DNA from: Chloranthus sessilifolius
Lineage: Eukaryota; Streptophyta; Magnoliopsida; Chloranthales; Chloranthaceae
Direction of reading: 5' to 3'
DNA length: 64,000 nt
Assembly: GCA_021018995.1 (NCBI GenBank)
Contig: CM037588.1
Location: 38,313,000 to 38,376,999 of the forward strand
Each line of letters opens with the position of its first letter. Within the stretch, counting starts at the first letter, position 1. Below, one piece after another: positions 8,751 to 20,160 of the stretch. The notes beneath the pieces are model-generated. The model searched no databases, was not told the origin of the DNA, and saw only the letters and a list, made by a program, of their open reading frames with translations. The position numbers and the translations under genes are program-made.

Positions 8751-11001
8751 ATGTCAAGCAAGGAGGAATACGTGCAGGAGGAGGAACAGGAAGAGGGGCC
8801 GGAAGTGACCTATGGTCCTAGGGGAGAGCAATTCTTCGTGGTGGAGCGCCCTACTGGTCCTTGGTATGAAATGCAGGGCGAGGTCACCCATGTTGGTCTG
8901 CTACATCAATAGCATATCCACATCTCCAATTTTGGCATCGCGGGCAAGGTAATGAGATAAATTCAGTGTGTTTCTTTTCTTGTGCAATGTTGTTATATTA
9001 CCATGATTTGATGCCTCTTTTACCTTGGTGCAGGACTTGCCCCATATTGAGTTCCGAAGCAGTTGGTTGGACTTCCAGCAGTTCTATCGCTATCTCCCAC
9101 CGATTGTGAGGTTTTACCAGCTTTGGTGAGTTCCTTTCATGCCCTGCTATGCGAGCTGGCTCAACTTATATGTGGGCCCTCATTGAGCGCTTCCGTCTGG
9201 AGACCATGACCTTTCATATAGCCACTGCCAAGATGACGCTAACTCTCGTGGACTGGGCCATGATTATGGGGATTCAGGTAGGGGTGCTCCGGAGGCCAAC
9301 CTTGCAGTTCCTGCTCGGGATGAGATTATTCGTTTGATAGGGGCCTATCCCACTTCCACGAGTCGGCATGGTGTCGAGGTCAAGATGTCCTTGCTATCTG
9401 ATCTTTTTGAACTGCATGAGTTGGTAGATCTGGGGTAGCTAGACGCAGACATTTTTATTAAGCTCGAGCGCGCAGCTATGTTGGCCTGCATCTCGCTCCT
9501 CCTGCTACTAGGCAAGAACCTCTTTACAAATACCAATGGAGGATGGGTCTCCTTAGCCTTGCTTAGCCTCATGGACAATTGGGACGACGTGCATAGATAT
9601 GATTGGGGTGGGGTCGGCTACGCTACGTTGATGTCCAACCTTGTCCGAGTCTCAATCGACAACTCAAAGTCCGCCAGTGGCTTTTGGCCTACTTTGGAGG
9701 TAACCTTTAACTCTTTTGCTTTCCTCAGTTTATTTGGATAATCATTCTCTTCTTCTGACTCATTTCTTATGAACTACTCTTGTCAAGTGTGGGGGTATTT
9801 GCATTTTTAGCTCGACCGTCCCCTTCTTCAATTTGAGATATACACCTATCTGCTCTTGAGCAATTGGAATACACACCGCCGTAGGGGTGTCGACATGAAA
9901 CACATGGAGATGGGCCTGTGGTCCCAATTCAATTTGCTGATATCGGAGCAGGTAAAGCTATTTTTTTTCATTTCCAAGCTTCTCCTTTATTATGCTGCAT
10001 GTTAGACTGATTGGACACTCCTTGATTTGAGCAGATTATATATGGCCCTTACATTGGTTCTCCTTATTGGGATCGAGCTGCTATAGGTCCATCTCGCCTC
10101 TTCATCGACCATCGTGTCGTCTTTTTCTATGGGGCCTGGGCGAGGGCTTATTACCTGGGGGAGCGGGTAGTTCATCAATATTAGGACCATCTTGTTGTGC
10201 CCTTAGCACCTCTTACAGAGGTTGTGGCGCCCGTGGGTACCATCGAAGAGCTCACTGCCGGATTCCATCAAAACGGGGTCCCTATTAATGCCCTCTTAGT
10301 GCCCAGAGATTACAGGATGTGGTACGAGTTATTACCTTATAGGTCTCTTCTCTGACGCTTAGTTCCTGGTGTAAACATTTTAGCTTTTGGCAGCCCACGC
10401 TCTCAGGTAGTTCTCCCTTCTCTTTCAGATCGTGTGGATTGTAGCTTTGGTTGACTTGTGATCTTGACTAATGGAAACCCTATTTCTTTTCTCAGTTTAA
10501 GCAGGGCGGTGACTGACGATGATGATGGGGTGGCGGCAAGTACTTCTGGGCCTACGGGTGTTGGGCCTTCATCTAGAGATGGGCCTTCAGGTCCTTCTGA
10601 CAAGGGTGCCTCGGGTAGTTCGATCGCGGGGTCTAGGGAAACTTTAGGTGCCTTGACGATGCCCTTCTCATGAAATTATGCGCTGCGATCGACGAGTGGG
10701 CTTATATATCTGCTGAAGCAGAACGAGCTCCCCCACCTAAGTTAGTCCCTGGGGTAAGCCTTCCTTCCTTTGCATATTCATTCTCTCTATTATGATCCTT
10801 GCAATTGACCTCCTTTTTCGTCCCTCTCCCCTGCAGGATTACGAGGCGCCGGTCCATCAGGCAAAGTACTATCGCATTCTTCACGGCCTTCAGAAGGAGG
10901 AGATAGTAAGTGTCTCAGTGATTAATCTGGATGGTTGCTTCACTATCCTTTTTCTTTCGACTAATATTGATTATGGATTCTGGTATGTTCTTGCAGCGCG
11001 C
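8751..11001 (+). pseudogene. Antisense plant-mobile-domain gene of Ogre-1, exons 1 to 7 start
   Basis: This gene runs opposite to the element. I read exons at 8751-8948, 9034-9699, 9811-9951, 10035-10406, 10496-10753, 10837-10905 and from 10997. All six introns start GT, end AG and are 83 to 111 bases long. Exon 1 starts with ATG and encodes an acidic start (EEYVQEEEQEEGPE). Exon 2 carries the plant mobile domain signature ALIERFRLETMTFH followed by MTLTLVDWAMIMGI, the pattern seen in transposase-derived and host mobile-domain proteins. Exon 4 has VFFYGAWARAYYLGERVVHQ, shared with Ogre-2. It is broken by a stop in exon 1 (8909), frameshifts in exon 2 (near 9125 and 9275), a stop near 9436 and stops in exon 4. 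Exon 7 is split by Athila-B and resumes at 27353. The function of such genes in retrotransposons is unknown. Confidence 0.75.
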
Positions 11002-13325
11002 TATTGTGCTGCCACCTTGCAATTATGATTAACACAGCCAACTAAAATGCACAAATTACAAATGTATGAGATCAAGGTGAGCAACCAATCCTGCAAGAAC
11101 TGGGGCTATTGTAGCTAGTTTTAAGAGGTAAGAAAGGGTATGTCCACAGGGAGATGTGCTTCAACTATAGTAAATCTCCAGATCTATGGTAGATCTAACA
11201 CTCTATCCTAATTTAAACTAAACTCAAGTATGAAAGAGGAGAGGTTTTAAGGTTTTGTCACTTTTACTGCAAACTACAAAAGATAAATGCAAGTGGTCCA
11301 GATCTGATCAAACCCAAATATGAGGGAAAATAGAGTAAAGATGAAAATTCAAAAGATGGAGAAGAGCACCTACGGGTATTGGTCTCTTACTGAAAATCAA
11401 AGGAATCAAAAGTAGTGTAGAGGATTGATTTGCAACAATCCTCTATTCTGGGTCCAAGCTACCCCGGTAGCCCCAGCAGAGGTGAGGTATAAGAATCCAA
11501 TCTCCACTAATGGATCAAAGCAATCCTGAGGTTAGGATCAGCCCTTCTACTAGATACAGTCCTAGGTTATGATTTTCCCTTCTACTGGATACAGTTCATC
11601 CTCGAGATTGCTCCAATCTATTGATCTTGATTGGAATAGGAAAACTATTATAGATGTTGCGGGTGCCAGGCTACGAAGCTCCCCATTTCTGGCTGGCATC
11701 CACAGAAATATCCAATCAAGGGAAATCAAATATAAAGAAGTGAAAAGTAGATTAGAATCACCTTTCAAAACCATAATTATATTCCAAGCTTACAATACTA
11801 TTGTGCCTAGATCTGTAATTTGTATAATATACAATCTCTTACAAGCCTCTGAATCTCTTAATTTATAGCTCAAGACCTCACCCTAACTACTGAAAAGAGT
11901 TTAGCCACTCATGATTGGCTAATGAGAGGAGGGGAGAAGAAGGAAGAAGGAGGGAGAATTTGGAGGGAAAAATTGATCTCGAACTAAGCTCTGGTTCTCT
12001 CAAATTCTAGATTGTTCGTCTGTGAAAGCTCTCTTCTATTTATACCTTCTCCCTCTATCTCATATCCGTTTCAGCCAATCAGAGCGCAAGAGAATAATTC
12101 TATTATTCTGGGCTATTGATGTGGCTGATTTCTCTTCTAGAAGCTCTTCTTTCATTGGTCCACAATTGGCAAAGACACGTGAGATAGTTAGGGTTTCCAA
12201 TCGTGCATAGTTGGATGCTAAAAATACCCCTAGGGGTTGCTGATGTGCTTTAGAACTCATGCACAAAATTTGGGCATTGGCAGTTGCTGAAGAATGAAAA
12301 CTGAGAAGTTGCCATTCGAGTGTTGAGAGGTTCAGGAATCCTCTCGACAGGTTCTAAATTTGCATTATGTTCACATCGATAGGTTGTCGTGGCTGTCGAC
12401 AACTTTGAAGACTTCTCGAGAGGTTTGGAGTCTTCCCGACAGGATGAGTGGCACTCGTCGGTAGGATTACAGTAGCTCTCGATATATTCAGCTTGACTAG
12501 TCGACCGGATTGGAGAGTATTCTCACCCTCTGTCCAGTTCCGCATTCATCCTCTCGACAGGTTATAGAAAATCCTGTCGACATCTTTGTGAAGTTTCTGT
12601 TTGAGCTTTTGACAAGTTGCCTGAACCTTGCGAGGATGAGCGTCGTTTAGCTTTAGGTGAGTTGTCGACAAGTTTTCTTGGATTGCTTGACAGGTTCAGC
12701 TGAACCTCTTGAGATGTACTTGGAACCTCTCGACTTCTCCTGCACCTTCAGATAAGGTGTCGACAGGATCTTTTTGCTACACTTCCAACCTCTTGATAGG
12801 ATTTGTCACCCTCTCGATCTCTTCACTACTTCACTTTTAGAACCTCTCGACATGTTATAATTAGCCGTCAGAACTTCTCGATAGGTGCTGGGGAGCTCTC
12901 GACAGCTTCATGGAACCTATTGACAGCTAGACGTAACCTCTCGATAGGTTCTGGCTTGTGCTTCCATAGCTGGCACACATCTTGGGTGTGGTGTTCTTCA
13001 TTTGTTCCACACTCAGCAGCCTCTTAGTAGGTTCAATCTTTATTCCTTGCTGCTGGACTTGGTCCCAGGCATTTCCAGTTGGGTCCATGGCATTCTCATG
13101 AATCTCTAAGGCTCTTGTGGATTGCTTGATTGGCTGGCCTTTGGGCTGTAAGGTTACCTATTGAGCAGCAAATTTCTTCTTTGGCTCTTTTAAGTGAATA
13201 TCTGCACTAAGCTTGCAATTCATTATTTATCTACAAAATACACTTAAAACACATTATTGGTCAGCTCAAGGGTTCATTAAAGGTCAGGTTAGGAGGAGAA
13301 AAATGGTATTTTTCACTGTTTAACA
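11002..13325 (-). repeat. 3' LTR of Athila-B
   Basis: On the - strand it starts TGTTAAACAG at 13325 and ends near GGCAGCACAATA at 11002. The last bases should read ACA as in the other LTR, but the terminal TG (on the + strand) has become TA here. A TATAAATAG box lies at 12036-12044 on the - strand. From about 12320 to 12960 there is the array of TCGA-centred motifs described for the other LTR. Lacking some of the array repeats, it is about 90 bases shorter than the 5' LTR; the block matching 26800-26850 is missing here. Confidence 0.92.
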
Positions 13326-13343
13326 CACCCCCAAACCTAAGCT
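13326..13343 (-). other. Polypurine tract of Athila-B
   Basis: The - strand reads GCTTAGGTTTGGGGGTG directly before the 3' LTR start TGTTAA. This is the expected plus-strand primer. A similar string, probably conserved, occurs about 1.6 kb upstream in the element (14953-14972). Confidence 0.75.
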
Positions 13344-15345
13344 TTGCTAGCCCTTGAGCAAAGGAGAAAATAAAAACAATTATTGAAAATAAAACATGCC
13401 ACTTTTATAGGGAACATAGATGCATTTAGCATATGCATCAAGCGTTTTAAACCCCTAGGTGATCCCTAGTGGAGGATTGAAGTTTCTTGAGGGTTTACAG
13501 TGAAGTTACCCACAAACTTCTCCAATTAAATTAGTTAATATTAGTGCAATTAAAACAAAATTCAAGCAATATAAAAATTCATTCCACACCTTGTCCATTC
13601 CGTTTTAGAGGATTCTCAATAAAAACATGACAGTTTTAAAACTAAAATTCTACTGTAAATCCTGCACAATCAATCAACTCATGTCAAGGTATTTTGTATA
13701 AAATTTAATGCAAAGCTTACCCTCAAATTGAGAATCATGTTTGGATAATGCCCCCATCAATCCTAATTTCAAATCCAAAGCTCACCAGGGCTGTCACTCT
13801 CAACAAAAATAGAAGGGTATATTAATTCACACAACTCAAGAGCAGTTACAGCCCTCAAATAGGACTACAAGCATGAGCATAGGCATTGCTCAAATTTCTA
13901 AAATTTTCTAACTCTTTTCATCATAGGTTAAACAAATCCTTATCTCCACATGACAGCTCAATTAATTTCAGATCAGTAAGGACTTTTTGTTGGATTGTAA
14001 TGTGGCTTATGGGTGAAGTTTATAAAGAATAAAAGGGTGGAATAGGATTCAAAATTGATAAATTAGTAAGGTAAGGAGGTGACATGTACACCTTCTTCAT
14101 TTCAGCATAAATCCATCTTCGTTTTGAATTTTTAGAGCCAAAGTGGCCAGCTTTTTCTCTTCTCTTGCAAAATATCCAATGAAGTGACTTCTCTTTCTCA
14201 TTCTTTTGTTTTTCTTTTCTTTTTGTATGTTTTTTTCTCTTTTTTATTTTTCTCTATTTTTCTTTTCATGGGCTGGAATGCCACAACCATACATCACACT
14301 TGCCTTCAAATGTGTTTTCTTCATTTTTCAACCAAATATCAAACTAGCTCCTTTGGTCTCACTTCTCCTCTTATTTTCCTAATTTCTCAGCTTGAGGGTG
14401 AACTGAAATAGGTCAAGAGGTTTTTGGATTCAAATTTTTTGGTTTTCATCAAAGAAAATTGAGATTTTTAAGGCTCAAAAGGTGTGTATCAATGGCAGTT
14501 CAAGGTGGGAAATTTTTGGCTCAAACTGTCCAAGGGATGGCCTTACTTCATGTCTTTCATTTCATGAGTGTTGTCAAGCTGTTTCAACTTGGATTTGCCT
14601 AACTTCTAGTGAGCAAAGGTAGATCCAATCAATCCTTAGAGCAGAAGAAATTCGTAAACACTTCTTCAAAGAAAATTTTTCAGTGCCAAATCTCATTGGG
14701 TATGGTCTTCCATCAGATTTCTGGGACATATCCTCACAATTTTCTCTCTTTTCAAGTTTACTAAGCACTAATTTTTGAAAATTCCTGACATTTGCTTCAT
14801 GCAAATGTTAGAACTATAACATGTTCTAGTTTTAAAAAGTTTTTAATTTAATTTCCTCTATAACAAAAAATCAGGTGGGAAATTATTTTATTTTCTCAAT
14901 TTCTGTTGAAACCTTGCTGCACTACCATTAACTATCTATTGGCAAATCTTGCCACACCCCAAACCTATGAGAAGCAGTGTCCTCACCGATTTAAAGATAA
15001 AGAAATGTGCGGCATGAGAAAAACATATACAGAGAAGCAAGGAAAGAAAAATAAATAAATAAATTGTAACTAAACAAAGAACATCAATAGACAAATAGAA
15101 TAAGAACTAGTAGTAAACAAAACACACAAATAATGACAAGAAAGCAGACAATAAAATAGAAAGAAAGCAAGAAAAGCATAACAAATAAACTAAAGATCAA
15201 TTCCATTGATAAGACCAAAATATGTACAGTGTAAAGGAAAGTGATCTACAAAGAAATTAAGCAAAAACAGCCTAAGTGTAGCAAGCCTAAAATATCAGGG
15301 AGCAATGTGAAATACAATCTAAACTACTCAAAGTTAGAATTGAAG
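13344..15345 (-). other. 3' untranslated zone of Athila-B with an internal polypurine-like site
   Basis: There is no recognisable protein. The half at 14560-14800 matches Athila-A at 63720-63930: the string ACCATACCCAATGAGATTTGG occurs in both, apart from small changes around it. At 14953-14972 the - strand reads ATAGGTTTGGGGTGTGGC, close to the true polypurine tract, and Athila-A has TAGGTTTGGGGGTATGG at 63512 in the matching place. The rest (15000-15300) is A-rich on the + strand and matches the T-rich stretch at 63100-63420. Confidence 0.65.
14953..14972 (-). other. Internal polypurine-tract-like site, conserved in Athila-A
   Basis: The - strand carries AGGTTTGGGG, the core of the polypurine tract at the LTR edge, followed by TGTG. 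It is kept in the diverged Athila-A copy (63512-63528). It could serve as a second plus-strand primer or simply be left over from an old duplication. Confidence 0.45.
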
Positions 15346-18000
15346 ATGTCATCAGGGTTGAAACCTTGTTGGGCAACATAAGCTTCCAGCTCAGCTTTCC
15401 TCTCTGTCGTCATAGGCATTTGGTGGGAGCTACCTCCTCAGACTGGGTAGCTGTCTCCTTCCCTTTTCTGGCTTGCTGAGAGGGTGGACTTGCTGGAGGG
15501 GCAAGGGCTTGTGCAGGTATTGTGCCAGTCAGTTCTGCCACTCTTCTTTCTAGGATGTTTGCTTTTATTTCAGCATAGAGAACTCTACTTTCATAGAGGT
15601 CCTTGTAGCCTTTGTGTTCTCTTTAGCGGCAACTAGCCTTTTCTCAAGTTCATCTTCTCTTAGTTTCTCAGTGGCTGCAATGAGCTTTTCAGCTTCATTT
15701 TATAATTGTAATCCACAATCATTTGCTCAATCTTTGCTTCATAGGGCATCTCAATTGATCTGCGGAGGACAGCCATTCCACGCACAACATCCTTCTTGAG
15801 GTAGGGGTTCTATTTCATGATATGGAGGAGGATAGAGTATAGAGGAGGCAAGGGAAAGGAAGAGGCAGGGAGTATGGACTGAGAGGGTTCAAGGTCAAGA
15901 TCAGGGTCAGTTTGGGTTGGGTTTGATGAGGTAGGGATTAGGTCCTCCACATCTTTGGCAGCATCAGAGGTAGCTACAACAGGTGGGAGAGGGGGTTGGG
16001 ATTGTGTGAGGAAGATTGGCAAAGGTAGGGGAATAATGGGAGGTGGGATAAGGTCATGTTGGGGTTTTGGTTCAGGTGCAGTTTGAGTAGAGGCATCCTT
16101 ATAGGTAGGCGAAGGGATGGAAGGTTTTTGGGAAGGTGGGGTTAAAAGTGTCAAGGTGGAGTGTATGGATTGGAAGTTATTTGTAAGGGAGGATTGACTT
16201 TGGAGTGTAGGCTGCATGGCTTAGAGTGTGGCTTCAATTGATGATTGGGTTTGGTTGTTGGCCATCACTTGTGATTGAAGGGAAAGTAAAAGGTTGAGGA
16301 TATGGGGTAAAGGGTCAGGTGTGACAAGGGCTGAGGGTTGGATTGGTGAAATTGGTTGGAAAGGGGAAGTGTGGGTATGGGTAAAAGGTCGGGTGGGTGA
16401 GGTGTGTAAATGGGTAGGCTGTGGAGAGTCAGGTAGGGGGGTATATTCATACCCAATGTCCTCCACAATGGAGTCAATTAGGGATGAATATCCCTCAGTA
16501 GTTATTTGGTCCTGGGTGTGTGGAGGTGATATGGAAAAGGGTGGGTCAATGTGAAAGGATCTGGAAGGTGGGAAGTGATGGTTGGTTCAGCTATAGGAGA
16601 AAGTTGTGGGCTTAAAGGTTCAGCAGCTGAGGTGGATGGGTTGGGTAAGGAAGTTGAGGTAAGGATGGGATCAATGGTAAAAGCAATGGATAGAGGTGTT
16701 GATGTGGTGATAGTAGAAAAAGAAGTTGAGGTGCTGAGAGGTATGGAAACTAGAATGAAGGGCAAAGGAAATGAGATGGATGGTGGGGAGACTGCTGGGA
16801 TGGAAAAGCTAGGGATATCAAGCATGGAAGGAACAGAGATGGAAGGGATGGAGGGGATGACTATAAGTGATGAGGAAATCAAAGGAGTAGCTGCAGATCT
16901 AGCCACTTGAGGTGCCTCCTCTTGAGGACTCCACAGATTTGCTCTTCCCAATGAGAGTCCTACTAGCAGACCAGGCCCTCTTTCTAAATACTTTAGGGAT
17001 CACCTTTTCCACTTCCTCCCCCTCTTTGAAAATAAATTCTTTCCTCTTGAGCAGGAAAGTAATGAGCCTGCTGTAGGGTAGCCCTTGTAAGGCTTGGGCC
17101 TTCCTACACTTGTCATTCATATCCAGCATGGCCTCAAACACCAAATGAGCAGCATTTATAAATTGGCCCTTGGAGAAAGAATAGAGTTCATCTACTATGG
17201 GGACTCTTCTTTCTTGTTGATGCCCACTAACATAAATATTCTTTCTCAAAATGGAGTCAAAGAAGAGCATGCTGGGGTGCAAATCTCTTCTCATTATTGA
17301 CTCTCCAGAACCCACAATGCCCTGGGTGAGGTGCCTGGCCATTTCTTTGTAGGAGACATTCTCAGGTGCAGCCAGGCCATAGACTGAATCAAAAATAGGA
17401 GGGACCCCAATGCTATCCCAATATCTCTGTAGTCCACCACCATCTCCACATGATCAATCAAACATACAAAGCAGGGCTCAGTGGAACCTTGCTTGGTCTC
17501 CTTTCTCAGGTGCTGATACCACAGCTTGACCAGCCTGGGGTAAGACTTCTCATTCAAAGGGGTCATCAATGGTTTCAGGCCAGCCTTCACCAAGTAGTTC
17601 ATTGTGGCCTTGCATTCCTCCTCCTTAGAAAAATAGGGGGTGTCAATAATTGTCTCTGAATCAGGCCCAGGGCTTCCACAAATTCATTGGGAATGGATCT
17701 GAGCAAAGGGACATCAGGCTCCAATTCCGAGTTAGGCTCAGCCTCAGAAATTTCAGGCACAAAGTTAGATTGTGTGTCAGGAGCCTCCTCAACAAATTCT
17801 TCACTGGTTTGGGCCCTCTTTGATTTCTTGGCTTTCTTGGATTTCACAGTTTTCTCAGCTTGGTCCATGACCAATTTTCTCTTTGCAAGTGGGGTCTCCT
17901 TAGGCTTTGTGGGTTGCCTAGTGGATTTCCTACTGGCTTTGGAGGTGGATTTGGAAGGTGCTTTGAAAAGGGTGGCCAAGGTGTCTTCTTGATCAGACAT
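15346..18000 (-). pseudogene. Env-like reading frame of Athila-B, broken
   Basis: This is the extra gene that many Athila elements carry after pol. It is called env-like from its position, and its function is unproven. The start is probably the ATG at 17998-18000 (MSDQEDTLATLFK). The first 100 residues are charged, with a basic cluster KSKKAKKSKR and then an acidic stretch. After a frame change near 17640 comes a globular part with LVKLWYQHLRKE (about 17530) and HPSMLFFDSILRKNIYVSGH (about 17270), resembling the family labelled putative plant transposon protein. The frame changes again near 17340 and 16930. A long Pro/Ser/Thr-rich part follows (16950-15810), then a coiled-coil-like end rich in Glu and Lys (15700-15500). 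No clear signal peptide or membrane segment is seen. Confidence 0.65.
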
Positions 18001-18309
18001 TGTATACTCAAATAATTGCAATTCACTCCCAATCACCACACATACCTTTGTTATTAATCAAATTAACGACACCAATTTGCAAATGAAATGCCAAAAATAT
18101 AAAGTGGAGCAGAAGAGAGGCTTACCAGTAGAAACCTCGGGTTTCTCAGATCTTACAATGCACAACACCAAACCAGCTCAGACCAGGTGCAGAGTGTAGC
18201 TTTTAATGAATTGAAGTAATGAGAAAAATAGCTAGGAAGTTGTTGTAACAGCCAGTGAGATAGAGAGAGAAAAAGTAACATGGAAAAATCACCAGAGCAA
18301 ACTTAAAGT

Positions 18310-18840
18310 GCAAAGAGAAGCTGTCGAATGGCAAAAATGGAGTTGTCGTTAGGCTTTAAGCAATGGGAAACATCTTTTGACAGGATTGGGGCAAGGTGTT
18401 GATAGGTTGATGCAACCTGTCGAAGAGTAGAAAGTCACTGATCCTCGTGAGAGGTTCACGCAATCCTATTGACGGGTTCAAGTAGACAGCAATAATCATT
18501 CTGAGAGGTTCACAAAACCTCTCAACAAGTTCTTTGAACTCAATATACAATCCTCTCGATAGGTTCTAGGATCCAAAAAAGTTACTTCGAGAGGTTCACA
18601 GAACCTCTCGATAGGTACCCTAAACCTGTCAAGAATTCAACCAAAAATCTTCAGAACCTATTGAAATGCTCCTGAATCCTATCGACAACCATTTTTACAC
18701 CTTTAGAACCTGTCGAGATTTAATTCACACTTCTCGACAGGTTTCAGATCTTGTCGAAATGCAAGCTGGAAACTCTCAGAACCTGTCGAGATGTTCATAG
18801 AACCTATCGACAGGTTATACTTTAGTTTAAGCAGGCTTGT
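18310..18840 (-). repeat. Internal array of TCGA-centred palindromic motifs
   Basis: Between the integrase and the env-like frame lies an array with the same vocabulary as the LTR: AACCTCTCGATAGGTT, AACCTGTCGAGA, TTCTCGACAGGTTT, CTATCGACAGGTTA. I count 11 TCGA tetramers in about 510 bases, where two are expected by chance. No reading frame makes sense of it. Because it repeats the U3 array it may act as a second enhancer or promoter for the env-like gene. Confidence 0.6.
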
Positions 18841-19130
18841 AATTAATTCCCAGTTCATTTCCCAATAGATATGACACTCTAACACAGGTCACTTCACCAA
18901 TTTGACTCATTAACCTACCTGAGGTACAAACATACATGGCAAAAAAAAATTCATGTACAATGCCAAACAGAAATGAAACAAAAGAAACAAAAATAACGAC
19001 ACTCATGAGTTATTATACAAAGTATACATAGTGGAAACTCAGACATGTTATGGAGGTTCATAATAGTGAGTGGTCATTACTGGCTCCACCATATTTTCAA
19101 CAAAAAGCTTGAGCCTTTGGCCATTCACTT
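18841..19130 (-). other. Spacer after the Athila-B integrase
   Basis: About 290 bases between the last recognisable integrase residues and the motif array. It holds stops in all - strand frames and no motif I recognise. Confidence 0.5.
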
Positions 19131-20160
19131 TCATGTTCCTTCCATCTTTTGGATCCTAATTTCCACAGCTCCAGATGGGGATACATGTTTAACTATGTAA
19201 GGTCCCTCCCATCTGGATCTCAACTTACCTAGGAAAAATTTCAATCTAGAATCGAATAGCCATACCTTGTTGCCAGCTGTGAACTCTTTCCTCAGCAGAT
19301 GCTTGTCATAAAAAGCCTTGGTTTTCTCCTTGTAGATCCTAGCATTTGAATATGCCTCCAACCTCAACTCTTCCAGTTCTGATAGTTGGAGTTTCCTGTG
19401 CATGCCAGCAAATTTAAGTCAGTATTCAATGCTTTAATAGCTCAATAAGCCTTGTGCTCAAGCTCTACTGGTAAATGGCATGCCTTGCCATATACTAGAT
19501 TGAAGGAAGACATGCCTATTGGGGTCTTATAGGTAGTCTTATAAGCCCACAGAGCATCAAATAACTTCAAGAACCAATCCTTTCTATCAACTCTCACTGT
19601 TGTCTCCAAAATGTGTTTGATTTCCCTGTTAGAAATCTCCACCTACCCACTGGTTTGTGGGTGGTATGGGGTGGCAACTCTGTGTGTCACAAAGTTCTTT
19701 CTAAGTAGGTTCTCAAACTGTCTATTATAAAGTTACTCCCCCCATCACAAATGATAACTCTAGGGGTGCCAAACCTGGAGAAAATGTTATCCTTTAAGGG
19801 CAACCTTGTGATCATTTGTTCTTGTAGCTATGGCCTCAACCCATTTGGACACATAGTCCATAGCTACAAGAATATAATTGTATCCAAAGGAAGGAGGGAA
19901 AGGACCAATGAAGTCTATCCCCCAAATGTCAAAGACTTCAATCACAAGTATTGGCTGTAAAGGCATAGAGTTTCTTTGGGAGATACTTCCCATCTTTTGG
20001 CATCTTTCCCAAGTTTTACAATGAAGCCATGCATCCTTGAAGAGAGTGGGCCAGTAGATCCACTTTGGAGCACCTTGGCAGCAGTTTTGTTCCCACTGAA
20101 GTGGCCTCCACAAGCCTGTTCATGATACATAGTAAGCACATTGTGTAATTCCTCATCAGG
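19131..20160 (-). pseudogene. Athila-B integrase, broken
   Basis: This enzyme would insert the element DNA into the chromosome. The HHCC zinc-binding start is split: [20 protein letters not shown] sits at the end of the RT frame (near 20090-20140) and WERCQKMG lies in the frame at 19787-20113. The core starts with [13 protein letters not shown], with the first catalytic aspartate. The middle, with the second aspartate, is frameshifted at 19660-19790. The catalytic glutamate is in [10 protein letters not shown] (about 19630). The C-terminal part (19403-19131) has [19 protein letters not shown] and [13 protein letters not shown], as usual for Athila. No chromodomain is present, which is normal for this lineage. 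Confidence 0.85.

Noticed and set aside
8751..11001. Mobile-domain gene taken as a captured or host gene with Ogre inserted around it
   Set aside because: The same gene with the same splice points lies at the same place in Ogre-2, between the same neighbours. It belongs to the element family.
11005..11010. Athila-B 3' LTR end placed at TGTGCT (11005)
   Set aside because: The flanking five bases GCTAT do not match CGTGC on the other side. Moving the end to 11002 gives CGCGC against CGTGC and aligns with the other LTR end TGTTGTG.
16294..16910. + strand frames rich in Gly, Met and Glu opposite the env-like gene
   Set aside because: They are the complement of Pro/Ser/Thr-rich coding sequence of Athila-B and have no counterpart elsewhere.
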